64,000 nucleotides of DNA from Allodiplogaster sudhausi. Its lineage: Eukaryota; Nematoda; Chromadorea; Rhabditida; Diplogasteridae. The translations under genes and the position numbers were made by a program. Location: NCBI GenBank assembly GCA_945643635.1, contig CALZFC010000081.1:998501-1062500 (forward strand), read 5' to 3'. The notes beneath the pieces are model-generated. The model was not told where the DNA came from, ran no database searches, and worked only from the letters and a program-made list of their open reading frames with translations. This document shows positions 24,507 to 36,649 of this stretch, piece after piece (positions within the stretch are counted from its first letter, which is position 1; each line of letters opens with the position of its first letter).

Positions 24507-24866
24507 ATTCTAGTCATATCCTCTTCTTGATTCCTTCACTTTGAGTAATTTCGTGCCTCGATATTCACCTCCTCCCTCATCTTCTGATGAGGGATTCAAT
24601 TACTTGTATTTGCGTTCATTCACCAGTCGGTGAAACTGGCGCCATATTAGAGATTGTGAATTTGAATGTTTAGGACAAAGCAATTGTGTATTATTGAAAT
24701 ACAATAGAGACACCTCGAAGCGCTTGAGAATGAAAGTCAGAGCATTGGAAATGGACTGATCTGAAAGGCCTTCTTGCACTGTTCAAAATGGTACCGTACC
24801 GAGAGTGGCATTGCATGAAATATGGTGAAGAAATGGAAGATGGACTGGTGGAAAAGGCTAATAGAC

Positions 24867-25894
24867 TCAAGTGATCTCTATTTGAACAGATTCGTCGTTG
24901 TCGTCATTCTTGACGGTCAAGACAATAAGCGGGGGCTGGATGTATCCCGGGTGCTGCTCGGTCTGACTGGCTGCTCTAGAAGAGAAAGGATGACAAGAGA
25001 AGAGCAAGGAGGAACTAGCCTCAGGGCGTGAAGGATAAGACCGGCCTGGATCGTCCACGTTGCAGGAAGGGCGAACTCACACGCAATGAACATTAGATTC
25101 TCATTTGTTACTGTAGAAGGCCAACCTCCCGCCCAGAAACGGACTGGCCAGATTATTGCTCTGTAGAAAGCGAGAGAGAGAGGGTTAGATGAAGAGAAAA
25201 AGAGAGACAGAGAGATAAGTATAGATGAAGAGAGAAGGAGAGAGAGAGAAGGGTAGATGAGGTGAAAAAGAGAATTTGGTAGTGAGAAGGAGTCGAGGGA
25301 GTGGAACCTGATTAGAAGGAAGAACATCTGGAGTAGTACGCAGGGTAGGGTGAAGCTCACTTTGCGTGTCCACATTGCTGCACCCAACCCAAGGACTCCG
25401 GTGAAGATCTCCCCGAACATCCGTGCAATCTAACAATGGACATTCCTTATTTAATGAAGCTGGTGTCCTGCTCATTTAAATAGTTTCCATCAGAGCTTTC
25501 AACTTTTGGTCTCCGTTGATTTGTTTTTCCAATGTCATCACTGTTAATCTTTGCTAAAATATGGAAAAAAGGGTGAAGGAACAAACCAGGTAAACAATGT
25601 CCATCCTCCCGAGTTCCTCGTAGAAGTTCCAGGTATTCTTGAAAAGGATGCCTTGTGACTCATCTTCCCTAAAAAAAATTCGGTCTCCTTTTTACAGTAG
25701 ATTTCTGCCGAAATGCTAAAAAAAACTCACTATGGCGACAATAAAAATACTTCCGAAAGAAACCTGAGCATGTACGCCCAGTGGAAGATATCTGCCAGGC
25801 AGAGGAGGACGAAGGTCATTTTGAGAACGAGCAGAGCACGAGAAGGAGAACAGAACGGCAGACCACACCACGCAGCACAACACAGAGGCCACTC

Positions 25895-25942
<48 letters not shown>

Positions 25943-26793
25943 GACAGAGAGAAATAGTGAGAGAGAGAACGAGAGAATGGTAAAAGACAGAGAGACAGAC
26001 AGAGACAGAGAGAAATAGTGAGAGAGAGAACGAGAGAATAATAAAAGACAGTGAGACAGGAAGAGGGAGTAAGAGAGATAGGAGAGACGGAGAGAGATAA
26101 AGAAACCGAGATATAGAGACAGAGAGAGAGACAGAAAGGAAGAATCGGGGAGAGAGAGAGAGTGGGAGAGCTAGAGACAAAAGAGAGAAAGAGAACGAGG
26201 CAGAGAATGAGCGAGAGGTGTAGAGAGTACGATAGTGAGAGAGATGAAGAGACAGAGATAGCTAGAGAGACCAACCAAAAGATAGTGTGTGTATGAGAGA
26301 GAGAGATAGTGAGAGAGAGAGAGAGAACGAGAGAATGATAAAAGACAGAGGGACAGGAAGAGGGAGTAAGAGAAATAGTGAAAGACGGAGAGAGATAAAG
26401 GAACCGAGATATATATAGAGAGAGAGAGACAGTAAGAAAGAATCGGGGAGAGAGAGCTAGAGACAAAGAGGGAAAGAGAACGAGCCAGAGAATGAGCGAT
26501 AAAGAGACAGAGATAGCTAGAGAGACCAACCAAAAGAGAGTGAGAGAGAGAGAGAAGAATAGAAGGGAACCTACTCGCGAAGGCGAAATGGTACGGACGG
26601 AGTGTGCATTGCTAGCATCTCCGGCCATACAAGCTGCCGAGTCCGAGAAGATCAGCAGCTGATTCCCTCTCCGGAGCCCCCTTCCTTCTAGAATATTTAT
26701 CTCTCTGTCAATGTGCATATTCTCATGAACTTGCATGAAAGACCAAAATCTGAAGTTTGTGATTTCAAAAAGACTAATTGATTCATCAATCAT
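24867..26793 (-). CDS. Unrecognised multi-pass membrane protein
   Basis: Minus-strand exons include 26793-26571 (FSDSAACMAGDASNAHSVRT), then after a 670-bp GA/CT intron an exon with VLKMTFVLLCLADIFHWAYM (25896-25778). The next encodes EDESQGILFK and WNFYEELGRMDIVYL (about 25671-25588), followed by IARMFGEIFTGVLGLGAAMW (25431-25363). The final exon ends PPLIVLTVKNDDNDESVQIE, stop at 24869. The first four join in compatible phases. The join near 25160 is ambiguous: one splice gives a hydrophobic segment (FIACEFALPATWTIQ), another a polar one. Start and family are unknown; at least three membrane segments are visible. Confidence 0.5.
25897..26565. repeat. GA-rich intronic repeat with internal duplications
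   Basis: Nearly 670 bp of GA-based sequence forms one intron of the minus-strand membrane-protein gene (CT on the coding strand). Blocks containing GAACGAGAGAATGATAAAAG and GAAACCGAGATATA recur at a few hundred bases spacing, and CAACCAAAAGA occurs twice (about 26273 and 26527). This shows segmental duplication rather than simple slippage. Confidence 0.75.
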
Positions 26794-27312
26794 ATAGTAT
26801 CATTCTGACATCACAGGAATTATCCGATGACTCTTCTGAAATTATAGTGATACAGTTGCAGCAATGTTCTGTTTTCATCAATCAAATGGCATTATAAAAA
26901 AGCAAAATAGAAGTAAAGAAGTTTTAGTCGGAAGTGCCCAGCGAGGTCGGAGGAGGCGGAGGGGCTGACCGATTCAGATTCGAAGGGTGGATTGGCTGGG
27001 TGCTTCTTGCAGTTTATCCGTGAATCGATGATGGCTTCTTGCCTGGGGGCGGCAACTCTTTCAGGAAAGACCCGAGGAGACATCCTTCATCATGCACGCA
27101 GACGATGTCAGAAGGGGTTCTATCCCTCCTGGCTATCCACCCCCCCCCCTCCCCCCCCCTCCCGCACTCTCGTCGGCTTCTCCTTTTCATCCCTTCCTCA
27201 CTCTTTATCCTCTCCAACTCATCTTGTCTGCGTCTCTTGAATTCCTGCTTCTCTCACTCAATCTCTTCAGGTAGTTGCCGAGACAACCATGTGCGTATCT
27301 CTCTCCTCTCTC

Positions 27313-27361
<49 letters not shown>

Positions 27362-28269
27362 GACTTGCACGCTTCTTTATTTCATTATCACGCGAATCCC
27401 CTACACTGCTGCCTCGTCCTTTCCTGCTTGTCTCTACTCCTGTTTAGAACGTGTCCGGAAACTCGAATCAATTCAATTTACGATAAAAGAAAAAAAAACA
27501 CCCGTATTACCATAACGATGGAATAAAGCTTTTGTAATTGACTCAAGATGCGAAGTGGTTGATTTGAAGAGCAGCTCCGAGTGGAAACACTGGCATCCTA
27601 CTTACGTAGATATCAGCCATTAATTAATTCTTTGCATGAAATTGATCTCATTTGCCACGATTCCTCAACTGAGATTCAACTTTGTCTGCATAACCGAATG
27701 TCAAAATGTATGCAATTGAAGGCATTGAAATGACTAGAATAAAGAAAGGAAAGTCATAAGCATACCTAGGCACTGCGGGTGGGAATGATAGACTTGAAGG
27801 GAAAGTGGCAGTGAGGGAAGGAGTCATAACATGTTCAGTTGAAGAAGACGAAGAGGGCAGTCGCTAACTCTCTACGCTTTCTCATCAATCAAGTACACGA
27901 TCAATAATACAAAAACGAATCGATTTCTAGATTCAGCACTCGCACTGGTCTAGCGAAGGAAAATCTCTAGAATGAAAAGAAGTAAATGAGAATGGGCAAT
28001 CTTCATACATATTTACACGATGAAGACGGTGATCACACCGATGTTGGACTTGCCAAGAAGGAAACGGAGAGTTGAAGGAGCGGGGACAGCGAGAGCATAA
28101 CAGAATCAGTGTAAACAATCCAGACTCACTTTCTCAGAGAGGTGGAGCACGTGGTTGACTTCTTCATCGCACCACGAAAAGTACTCCTAATTTATTTACT
28201 GAAGTGATTGCACGATATTGGTCTTGGAAACACAATGAAGAATGGGAGAACTTTAGAACTTGGGGAGAC

Positions 28270-28301
<32 letters not shown>

Positions 28302-28391
28302 AAGGAGATAATGGTGGTAGAAAGAGAATTAGAGATGATGGGAGTGAGAGAGAATGGAAAGAGAAAATGAGAGTGAGACAAAGAGGCACTA
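26794..28391 (-). other. Gap with possible isolated minus-strand exons
   Basis: Short splice-bounded open segments occur on the minus strand: EYFSWCDEEVNHVLHLSEK (about 28190-28133), SNIGVITVFI (about 28050-28020) and a Ser/Pro/Thr-rich piece ending SFPPAVPR (about 27865-27770). They could belong to the gene upstream or downstream on that strand, but I could not link them in phase. A poly-C stretch lies at 27140-27165 and a CT tract at 27313-27360. On the plus strand nothing is convincing. Confidence 0.3.
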
Positions 28392-29119
28392 GAGTATACG
28401 TCTAGGAGAGTGCAGAGATTGCGGAGATCGGCGTGGTCCTCTTGCCTTCTTGGTCCTCCTTCCGATCTTATGCCATTGGGAGAAGCCGACTGCCCCTGGG
28501 TAGAAATACACTTCCATCACCCATTTACGGTGTGAATCACGCGAGATTATCTGAATAGCAAGCAGTTCACTCTAGGGAGAAGTTCATGACCAGGAATACA
28601 TGAGAAAGACAAATATATTCTGTGCTCGCCTTTCTGGGTGATTTCGCGTATCTATCTCCGGGAAACTCAACGAAGAGAGTCCAGTAGCCTTTGCGCCGAA
28701 CCTTAATATAATAATAAATTATTTTGAGATATTGTTTTTTATCCTTGATTGTCACCGTAGACAAAAACGCTTTCTTTCACAAAAAAAAATTGTTTGAAAC
28801 AACATTGTTGGTTGCACGATTGTTTTATGAATTGTTTGAAACAACATTTGTTTCAAAAAAATTGTTTGGCATATCAAACAATTTGTTTTGCCGATTTGCA
28901 CGCTATCCAGTCCGAGGCAATTGTTTGGATTGTTTCATGGAAATTGTTTGATATATCAAACAATCGCAGCGCAGCCGCGCTGGCACCGCCCCTTTCTACT
29001 TGAGCACCCACTTTTCATGGAATTTTAGCTCTTTTCTTATATTCTCCGAAAAGTTTCGAAGCTAATTACCAAACTTTTTCGATATCTAATTAGCTAACCC
29101 TCTTACACACCCTCTTGTG

Positions 29120-29161
<42 letters not shown>

Positions 29162-30638
29162 AACTAACAAATCTCAGAAACGACTGTTTCTGAGATTTGT
29201 GAGTTTGAGTGTTTCTTTTGCTGTGATCGCTATAAAGAGACGGAAAGGTCACTCTCTCTCTATGTCATTAGATTCTACACAGAAAGACGGTTCTAATGAG
29301 GTACAGAGAGATGCGGATAAATAACGTTGAGCGGTTTGGGATCCAACTTTTGCCACACGGCCAACTTCTGACATCACGAATTGGTTCGGGTCCGCGTAGG
29401 AGCAAAATCCTGAATTCTAATTCCAGATTCATCGACGACGACGCCTACACGACTCTACAAACCATGTTAGCCAGTTTTTCTACTTTTGCAGCTTTTGTTC
29501 TCTCATTTTACCTCCAATTTAAACTGTTTTATAGCGAAAACCGCAATAATAGCTGCAAAAGACGATTAAGTGGCTAGTTTGTGGGTCGTGTTTGAGAATC
29601 CTGATAGCACAGAGAGAGAGAGAGAGACGAAGAGAATGTAGGAAAGGGTGTGTCAGAGGGTTAGCTAATTAGATATCGAAAAAGATTGGTAATTAGCATC
29701 GAAACTTTTCTGAGAATATAAGAAAACAGCTAAAATTCCATGAAAAATGGGTGCGCAAGCAGAAAGGGGCGGAGCCAACGCGGCTGCGCTGTGATTGTTT
29801 GATATATCGAACAATCGCGCATCAAACAATGATTGTTTGCTATATGGAACAACATTGTTTTGGCGTAATATTGAAACAAATTGTTTGTATGAAATTGTTT
29901 GATATATCAAACAATGTTTTTTGTGTGTTCTTTTATGCATGTATATAAATAAATAAGTAAATAAAAAAAATATATATAGTACATATGTACGTATAAAAAT
30001 CGTTAAAAAATAATTCCAAATTCTTACTTCAAATGTTTGTTCGAATGTTTCGCCAGCGCGAACAATGAAATCGGCAGTATTGTCCACACCGACCAATCGG
30101 AAGAAAGTCGCTTCTGTCACGTTGTGGTTCCTGCGGAAGGAACAGAAATGCAAAGTGGACCAAAGTTTATTTTCTTTCTTTTTCTTTTTAGAAAGGCCCC
30201 GTATTGTGGGCCATAAAAGCACAGCGCTCCCTTCGAACTTTTCTTCATTCAACAATCAAGTTTTTTTGCCTTCACTTAATTGATGCTTTGGTGTTCAATC
30301 GTTGAATTTGAGTAATTTTATACAGAAGAGCGGTAATATTAGGCAAACTATTATTGATTAATATTTTAAAGAAAATCTAAGCCGTGATAGTGTTTCGCAA
30401 AAGTATTCTGAACAAGTTGTTTTACTAGAGAAGAAAAAAAAATGCTTTCCGGTAGAAAAGGTAAGAAGTGCAGAAAGACAAACCTAATATAGAGAGTCAA
30501 CTCATATCTCCTCCCTTTCATATGAGGATGGAAACGGTCACTCGAGGTCAATGAAGCCAAAGAGCAGAGAAGAAAGAAATGGAGGAGAAGCCTGGCCTCT
30601 CTGCTGCCCGGGGCTGCGCCTCCCTCTCTCACCTGCAT
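28392..30638 (-). CDS. Unrecognised secretory-pathway protein, exons uncertain
   Basis: A likely first exon (30638-30484) begins MQVREGGAAPGS and has a hydrophobic core (LLLHFFLLCSLASLTSS) like a signal peptide, then HPHMKGRRYELTLYI and a GT donor. Later exons encode NVTEATFFRLVGVDNTADF and VRAGETFEQTFE (about 30148-30030), and, across an intron holding the foldback element, VRRKGYWTLFVEFPGDRY and RKASTEYICLSH (28711-28607). A possible 3' part reads FSQWHKIGRRTKKARGPR. The middle joins are not resolved and the 3' end may run into the segments at 26794-28391. An N-glycosylation site (NVT) fits a luminal domain. Family unknown. Confidence 0.4.
28779..29928. mobile_element. Palindrome-rich foldback (MITE-like) element
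   Basis: Inverted arms of roughly 330-370 bp run from about 28779 inward and from about 29928 inward, starting CACAAAAAA. Both contain repeated ATTGTTTG half-sites. Near-perfect 22-bp palindromes (ATTGTTTGATA plus its mirror) lie at 28861-28882, 28943-28964, 29794-29815 and 29894-29915. Inside the arms, GGAATTTTAGCT and TCGATATCTAATTAGCTAAC match in inverted order. The centre has CT and GA tracts and a hairpin (ACAAATCTCAGAAAC and its complement) at 29167-29200. It sits in the intron of the minus-strand secretory-protein gene and has no transposase. Target duplication is not clear. Confidence 0.78.
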
Positions 30639-31705
30639 CCTTTACAGCTGCATTTTTTTGTTTAGTTATTATAATTAATTACCTTATAATTAAAATTAAT
30701 TTACTTGCAACTATTGAAAAAAAAGAGAATAAGAAGGACCGACTTTCCACTCTGAGTCGATTTTCATATGAGCAGAAAAGCATTCAGCTTCATATGGCGG
30801 AAGATCTAAATTTCAAGAGAAGAACTCAGAGAAATTCTCGCAGTATGAAATGACGCGCCGCTGAACAACGAAATAATTATTTTTAAAGTTAAATTTTGAG
30901 TGTTTGGTCAGTTGTCGGGAACGAAGGGCTTGATGCAAGTTACGGAAACGGAAAAAAGACCATGAACTGGCAAAGAAAGGGAGAGAGGGAGATAAAGAGA
31001 GAGCAAAAACGAGAGAAAAAAGAGAGAGAAAGAGTGAAAGAAAAAGCGAGAGAGAGAGAGGGAGAGAGAGAGTGAGAGAGGGAAGGAATCAGTTTTCAAC
31101 TCACACTTTTCCGTTATATTTTGCTATAATCATTTTATTATTTGTTTATCTACATACACATGTACATATAAGATCATTTTGCATGCGATAACATGTGTAT
31201 GTCTGGACGAGAATTACATACTTGGATATGCGATATATGTACATATGTACATATTTTAACAAAGCGTTTTCTGTGAAAAGCGTATCTTATACATGTACAT
31301 AATATGTACAAATGAAAAAAAACCTTTAGGAATCCCCAAGATGGAAACTAAGCAAAAAATGTCGGAACGCTGATTAAAAATAGAGTTCGCCACAACAAGT
31401 TCGACTGAGCAATGGGAATTCTTTTGCGTGCATCATTTGTCCTCCGCCTTCCTCTGCTCCGCACCCGTTCAATGACGATCTCTTCCACCCTCTCTTTCTT
31501 CCTCTCTCCTATCTTCCATTCTTTCTTTTGCATCCAATGTTGTACATGCATACTTGAGCTAAACTGAGCACATAAAGACCCTGTTGAAATGGCATTCGAG
31601 AGGGGAAATGAAGAGAAGGACTTGTGGGTCAAATGAGAAGAGGGATGGAGTGGTTCAGAACGATTCTTGCTAACATTTTAAACAAGAGGAAATCGAGAGG
31701 GATAT

Positions 31706-31744
<39 letters not shown>

Positions 31745-32858
31745 AGACATGCAGAGGGACACGCAAGGAAGGAACACGAGAAGATGTGGAATGGCACACT
31801 CAGTGAAAGCAACACAAGGAAGGGAAGAAATGCATCCAAGCAGAGACGACACTTTCAGGCAACACCAAATTGACAGAGAAGAGAGGAGCAGAGAATGTGA
31901 GAAAGAGAGATAGTGAGTGAGAGAGAGAGAGAGAGAGTACGGAGAGTGACGGAAAATTATGGGAAAATATTGTGATCCTTATGACCTTTTTACTTTTGCC
32001 TTGCCCATCTTACACCAAAGAAGGCATTTTTCAACCATGAATTGATGCAGAGCTAGAGTGGAACAATTATGAAGTGGAATCTAGACAGCGATTCGAGCAG
32101 GTCTTTTCATCATTCGCAAGTTGCACTTTCCAACATTCAAGATATTCTGTGGTGAAATTTCCAAAAATGAGTGTGCGGGAGTTGCAAGTGGCAGAGTAGA
32201 AAAGATATTTATGTACATACCTATATTACAAATGGACGAAAATGGTGAAAAATGAGAGCGAGAATTAGAGAGTGAGAGAGAGAGAGAGGGCGCAGGTGAA
32301 ATTAAACTCGTAGAGACCGAGGATGACGATTATGCTGTGGAAATAAAGCCCAAAAAGATGCATTTTTCATGATGAATGAAAAGATCTGGAAGAAGAAAGA
32401 AAATAAAGAAGAAGCACTGCGAATACTGGGCGGATCGAAAGTAGCTTACTCGCGCCTTTTGAGGCCGCCGCAGAGAAACTTCTTTCTTTCGCTACACTAT
32501 TTCTATTTATCTCTGATACTCCCTCTCTCTCTCTCCCATTCTCGCTTTAGTGCTCTCACTCTCCCTTCTCTCTCTCTCTTTCTCTCTCTCTCTCCCTCTC
32601 TAAAATGTCCTCTCTCGCTTTTCATGCCCTTGTTTTTTCTTCCACTTTATTCTCTTTTCTCGTCTCATCTGTGGTTCACTTTTCTTTCTCACTCGCATGC
32701 CACATTTCTTCGTCCCAATAATCGCAACCACGGCCGTTCGTCTCTTCGGAATGGAAGCAAGCTTGCCAAGTGATATTGGAGAGGAAGGGCAGGGAATGAG
32801 AGAGGCAGAGAGAAAGAGAGAAGGAGATCGAAAAGAGAGAGAGGTGCAAAGAGAGAGA

Positions 32859-32890
<32 letters not shown>

Positions 32891-34132
32891 CTGCAGAAAG
32901 GAGATATTATGAAGAGAACACAGAAACAAGGGAGTGAAGAGAGTAGGAGAAAGAGAGGAATGGAGGGAAAGTAACAATTGTTAACAAACCTCTTAAGAGG
33001 AAAAGAGCGACATGTATGAGCTCAGCCGAATGCCAAATTTTTAGTGGAGAAAATAATAGCTGGCGAAGAGAAAGGCGGGGGCCATGAATGAGCCTCTTAT
33101 TGCCGAACAATTCCATGCTAGGAGTTGAAGCACCAACAAAAAGAAACCATCGTTTATGTTGCACCACAACTTCTTTGGCTTAATGACTTGAACTCAAACA
33201 CGTAAAATGTATAAAGTCAAATGAAAACTGTGAGAAAGTGGCGAGTATTTCACGCGCACTGTAAAATGCCGATCAATGTTACCTGACGGAAAAAAGAAAC
33301 TAAGAAAAGGTTTTGAATGGCTCTCTGAGAGGTGGCAATTGTTGAGAGATTTCCTTCTCTTTCCGCATCTTAGCCATGAGAATGACGTGCCACTTGATAC
33401 GAATTCAATGCGACAGTTGTGGAAGATGCGATGAAAAGGAGATGGAGAGAGGATTGGGAAGGAGAGACAAGAAATAAAAGAGGGATTGAGAGAGCAGAGG
33501 GATTGAAGAGGGAGAGAGAGAAAGAGACAAAGTATGAACCACAACATCAACAGGGCTGACGCGCACTGAAGATTAGAGAAATGAATGGCATGCTGACTGG
33601 ACAGATAACTTCTTTATTTAATGGGATGATGGAAAGAAACAAAATATAGGGAAGAGAGTCAGACATAGAGGGACAGTATGAAAGAGAGGCACTCTTAGAG
33701 AGAGGTAGAGAGATATAGAGAGAGAAAGGAGGGAGAAAGAGCGAGAGAGGGGAGAGAGAGAGAAAGGAGGGAGAAAGAGCGAGAGAACGTATGTAAGTGG
33801 GATTATAAGAAGATATGTAGTGGTGAAAAGTCAATACAATGGCTATTATTCTTCTTTTATCATGACGTGCACGGCGACAATTTCAATGTGGAATTCTCCA
33901 ACCCTTTTCAGTGAAGTTGTCATCCTTAGAACTTCATGAAAAAGTCGAACAAATAACTGATCTTATTTATTTGAAAAAAATGCTCCACAAGAAAGAGATG
34001 AAGAAACGGCAAAAGTGTAGGCAACTTTGAGAACAAGGAAGAAACAAGGAACAAAGTGATTGGAAGCAGTGAAACACAAGGGATAGTCAAAATGATTCTT
34101 CTCAAGGAATAGCTTCTCTCGCTTTCTCTTGA

Positions 34133-34169
<37 letters not shown>

Positions 34170-34310
34170 ATCTTTCGCAATGCGCACTCTCTCTCTCTCT
34201 CTCTTTTCATCTTTCGCAATGCGCACTCTCTCTCTCTCTCTCTCTCTCTCTTCATCTTTCGCAATGCGCACTCTCTCTCTCTCTCTTCATCTTTCGCAAT
34301 GCCCACTCTC

Positions 34311-34341
<31 letters not shown>

Positions 34342-35556
34342 TTCCCGCTCTCTCCTGCCTTGTCTTAATCCGTCTCTCTCTCTCACCCCTCTTACTACTT
34401 CCCCAATCACGCTAATATCTATGTACCGAAAGAATGAAGAGGGAAGGGCACGGCTTACAAGATCTTGAAGAGGACAGCAGGGAGCACCGACCGGATTTCA
34501 TTATTCCTCCACCGCTTTCCCATTCTCGGCCTCCGGCTTTCCAGATATCCCTCCTCTCTTTCTTCCTTCGCTTTGACCTGTTTCAACACTCTCACCATGT
34601 CCCGGTCCTTATGGCGAATGATCAAGGAAACACGCTTGCGCTACATGCAAATGAGAAGGGCAGAGTTCACTTGTTTGTGCGAGAATGAGAGAAAGAGAGA
34701 TAGAGATGGAGGGAGATTGAGACAAATATAAAGAGAGAGAGGGAGAGAGAGACACAGAGAGAGAAGCGGAAGACAAAGGCAGAGGCAGCGAGAGAGAGAC
34801 AGGGAGAAAGAAAGGGAGACGGTGAAAGAGATAGCGAGAGAGAAAGAAGTATGATACTATACGTGTTTCATTAAATAGATAGAGAGAGTGAGAGAGAGAG
34901 AGAGAGCAAGAATGAGACTAATAGATAGAGAGAAAAAGCCGGAAAGGATAGTGATGAGAATACGGTGCAGTTAAAACAACATACAACATTAATTTCAACA
35001 AAAATGCAACAAAAGCATCAATATCATGGAAAAACAACAACGATAATTGCGAGGGCAACGCTGTTTTTTTAAAGCAAGACAGAAAACCGAAAACTGAAGA
35101 GGTGCCATACGGAAACTGCAACGGCAGTTGTGTGATTGCACAACGGTCGTTGCATCCCTGCATTCCACCCCATTTTTGCTCTCTCCTTCTCTGTCTATCT
35201 TTCACCACTTCTCTCTTTCTGTCGCTGTCTCTCTCTCTCTCTGCTTCCATCTTCCTCGCTATTCCTGCTTTCAATCTCTCTCTGTATATCGTCTCGAACC
35301 CTTCATTGCTTTCTTTTTCTGCGGTGAGTAGAACATTAACAGGTGAGCGTGAAGACAAGATATAGGCAAGCAAAGCAGTGACAGAAATACATGGAGAGGC
35401 AGAAAAAGAGGGGCAGATAGAGCTCTATTTCCCACTTGTCTCTCTCCCTCTCTCACCCCGCTACCTCCCCTTCTTATTTCGTTCTCTCTCTCTCTTTCTC
35501 TATCTCTTTCTATCTCTCTCTTTCATTCTTTCTCTCTTTCCCCCCCTCTCTCTCTC

Positions 35557-35597
<41 letters not shown>

Positions 35598-36183
35598 ACA
35601 GGGCGTGTACCGTTGCGCTCCGTTCGTATATCGCATGGGTGAGCAGCGACAAACAGGAGAGAAGTCGAGGGAGAAAAGACAACTCGCGGCTGGCAACAAA
35701 AGAAATGTGGTGAGGGAAGAGGGAGGGGAGCATCTCAAGCAGACGAAGGGACATCACTATCATCACATTGGTTATTGCACGTTTAACAAGAAAGAAATAG
35801 AGAGAGAGTGAGGGAGAGACAGAGAGAAATATAAGAGAGAGAGAGAAGGAAAGGAGAGAGAGTAAGGGAGAGAGAAGGGAAGAGAGAGAGGGGAGAGAGA
35901 GAGAGCGCGCGGAGGGAAAGAATGGAAAGCGGTGGGGAAGAGCGTATTACATTTGATGGCAGAAGACTCATTCAAATTCACAATTTGAAACACCGCAACA
36001 GAATGAATAGCAATTCAATTTTTTTCTCTGTCTTGGTATTTTATTTATTTTATTTTAACGGCTGTGAATCCATGAATGACATTCAAGGTACGTGACGTGC
36101 AGATGGCGTCATTGGATGAACACTGTTTGAACAGACGAGGAAGTTAGAGCAGTCAAAGAAAGGAAAGAAAGAGAGAGAGACAT

Positions 36184-36237
<54 letters not shown>

Positions 36238-36649
36238 ACTGCATCCATGGTGACTGAAAGAGTAAGAAGAAAGGAGAAAAAAAATGCAGAATATTGAGCT
36301 TCCTCTTTGAACAGAGAGGATGATCCTTTTCAAAATGCCCATTAATGGTGAGAAATTGAGTGGATACCATGAGATTAAACTGCGAATGACTGAGTGAGAA
36401 TTTACAGGGAGACAGAAAGAGTTAGAAGTGGAAAGAAGAAGAGAGAAGAGAGTGAAGGAGAAACATCGAGTAGTAACTGCTGATGATACGCAGTAACTGT
36501 TAGAGTTGGCGCATGCTTCTTTTTATATCAATGCAAACCCTGAACGGGAAGAATACGAAAGGTTGCTAGGCGACTAAACTTTTAAACTGTGCGCCAATTC
36601 TGCTTATTCATTAATTTGAAGTGATAATCTTCTCTTCTCGCCTTGAGGG
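30639..36649. other. Repeat-rich stretch with no supported gene
   Basis: About 6 kb holds only weak, repeat-derived open frames. Main tracts: GA at 30975-31085, CT at 31711-31743, CT at 32520-32600, GA at 32790-32892, GA at 33650-33790, CT at 34136-34345, GA at 34690-34900, CT at 35440-35596, GA at 35805-35915 and GA at 36164-36234. A frame at 34434-34688 (MKREGHGLQDLEEDSREHRP) is not repeat-derived but has no partner. Short ATGTACATA motifs cluster near 31140-31310. Confidence 0.45.
34136..34320 (+). repeat. Four-copy compound minisatellite
   Basis: The unit TTCATCTTTCGCAATGCGCA alternates with 18-24 bases of CT. Copies start near 34167, 34208, 34251 and 34287; the last reads ATGCCCA instead of ATGCGCA. 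The CT linkers vary in length while the core is almost invariant. Confidence 0.85.

Noticed and set aside
25716..26793. A 325-codon minus-strand frame
   Set aside because: Most of it is Ser/Leu from a CT-repeat intron; only its two ends are likely exons.
27039..27515. A 158-codon plus-strand frame
   Set aside because: It runs through poly-C and CT tracts, with no coherent protein and no splice support.
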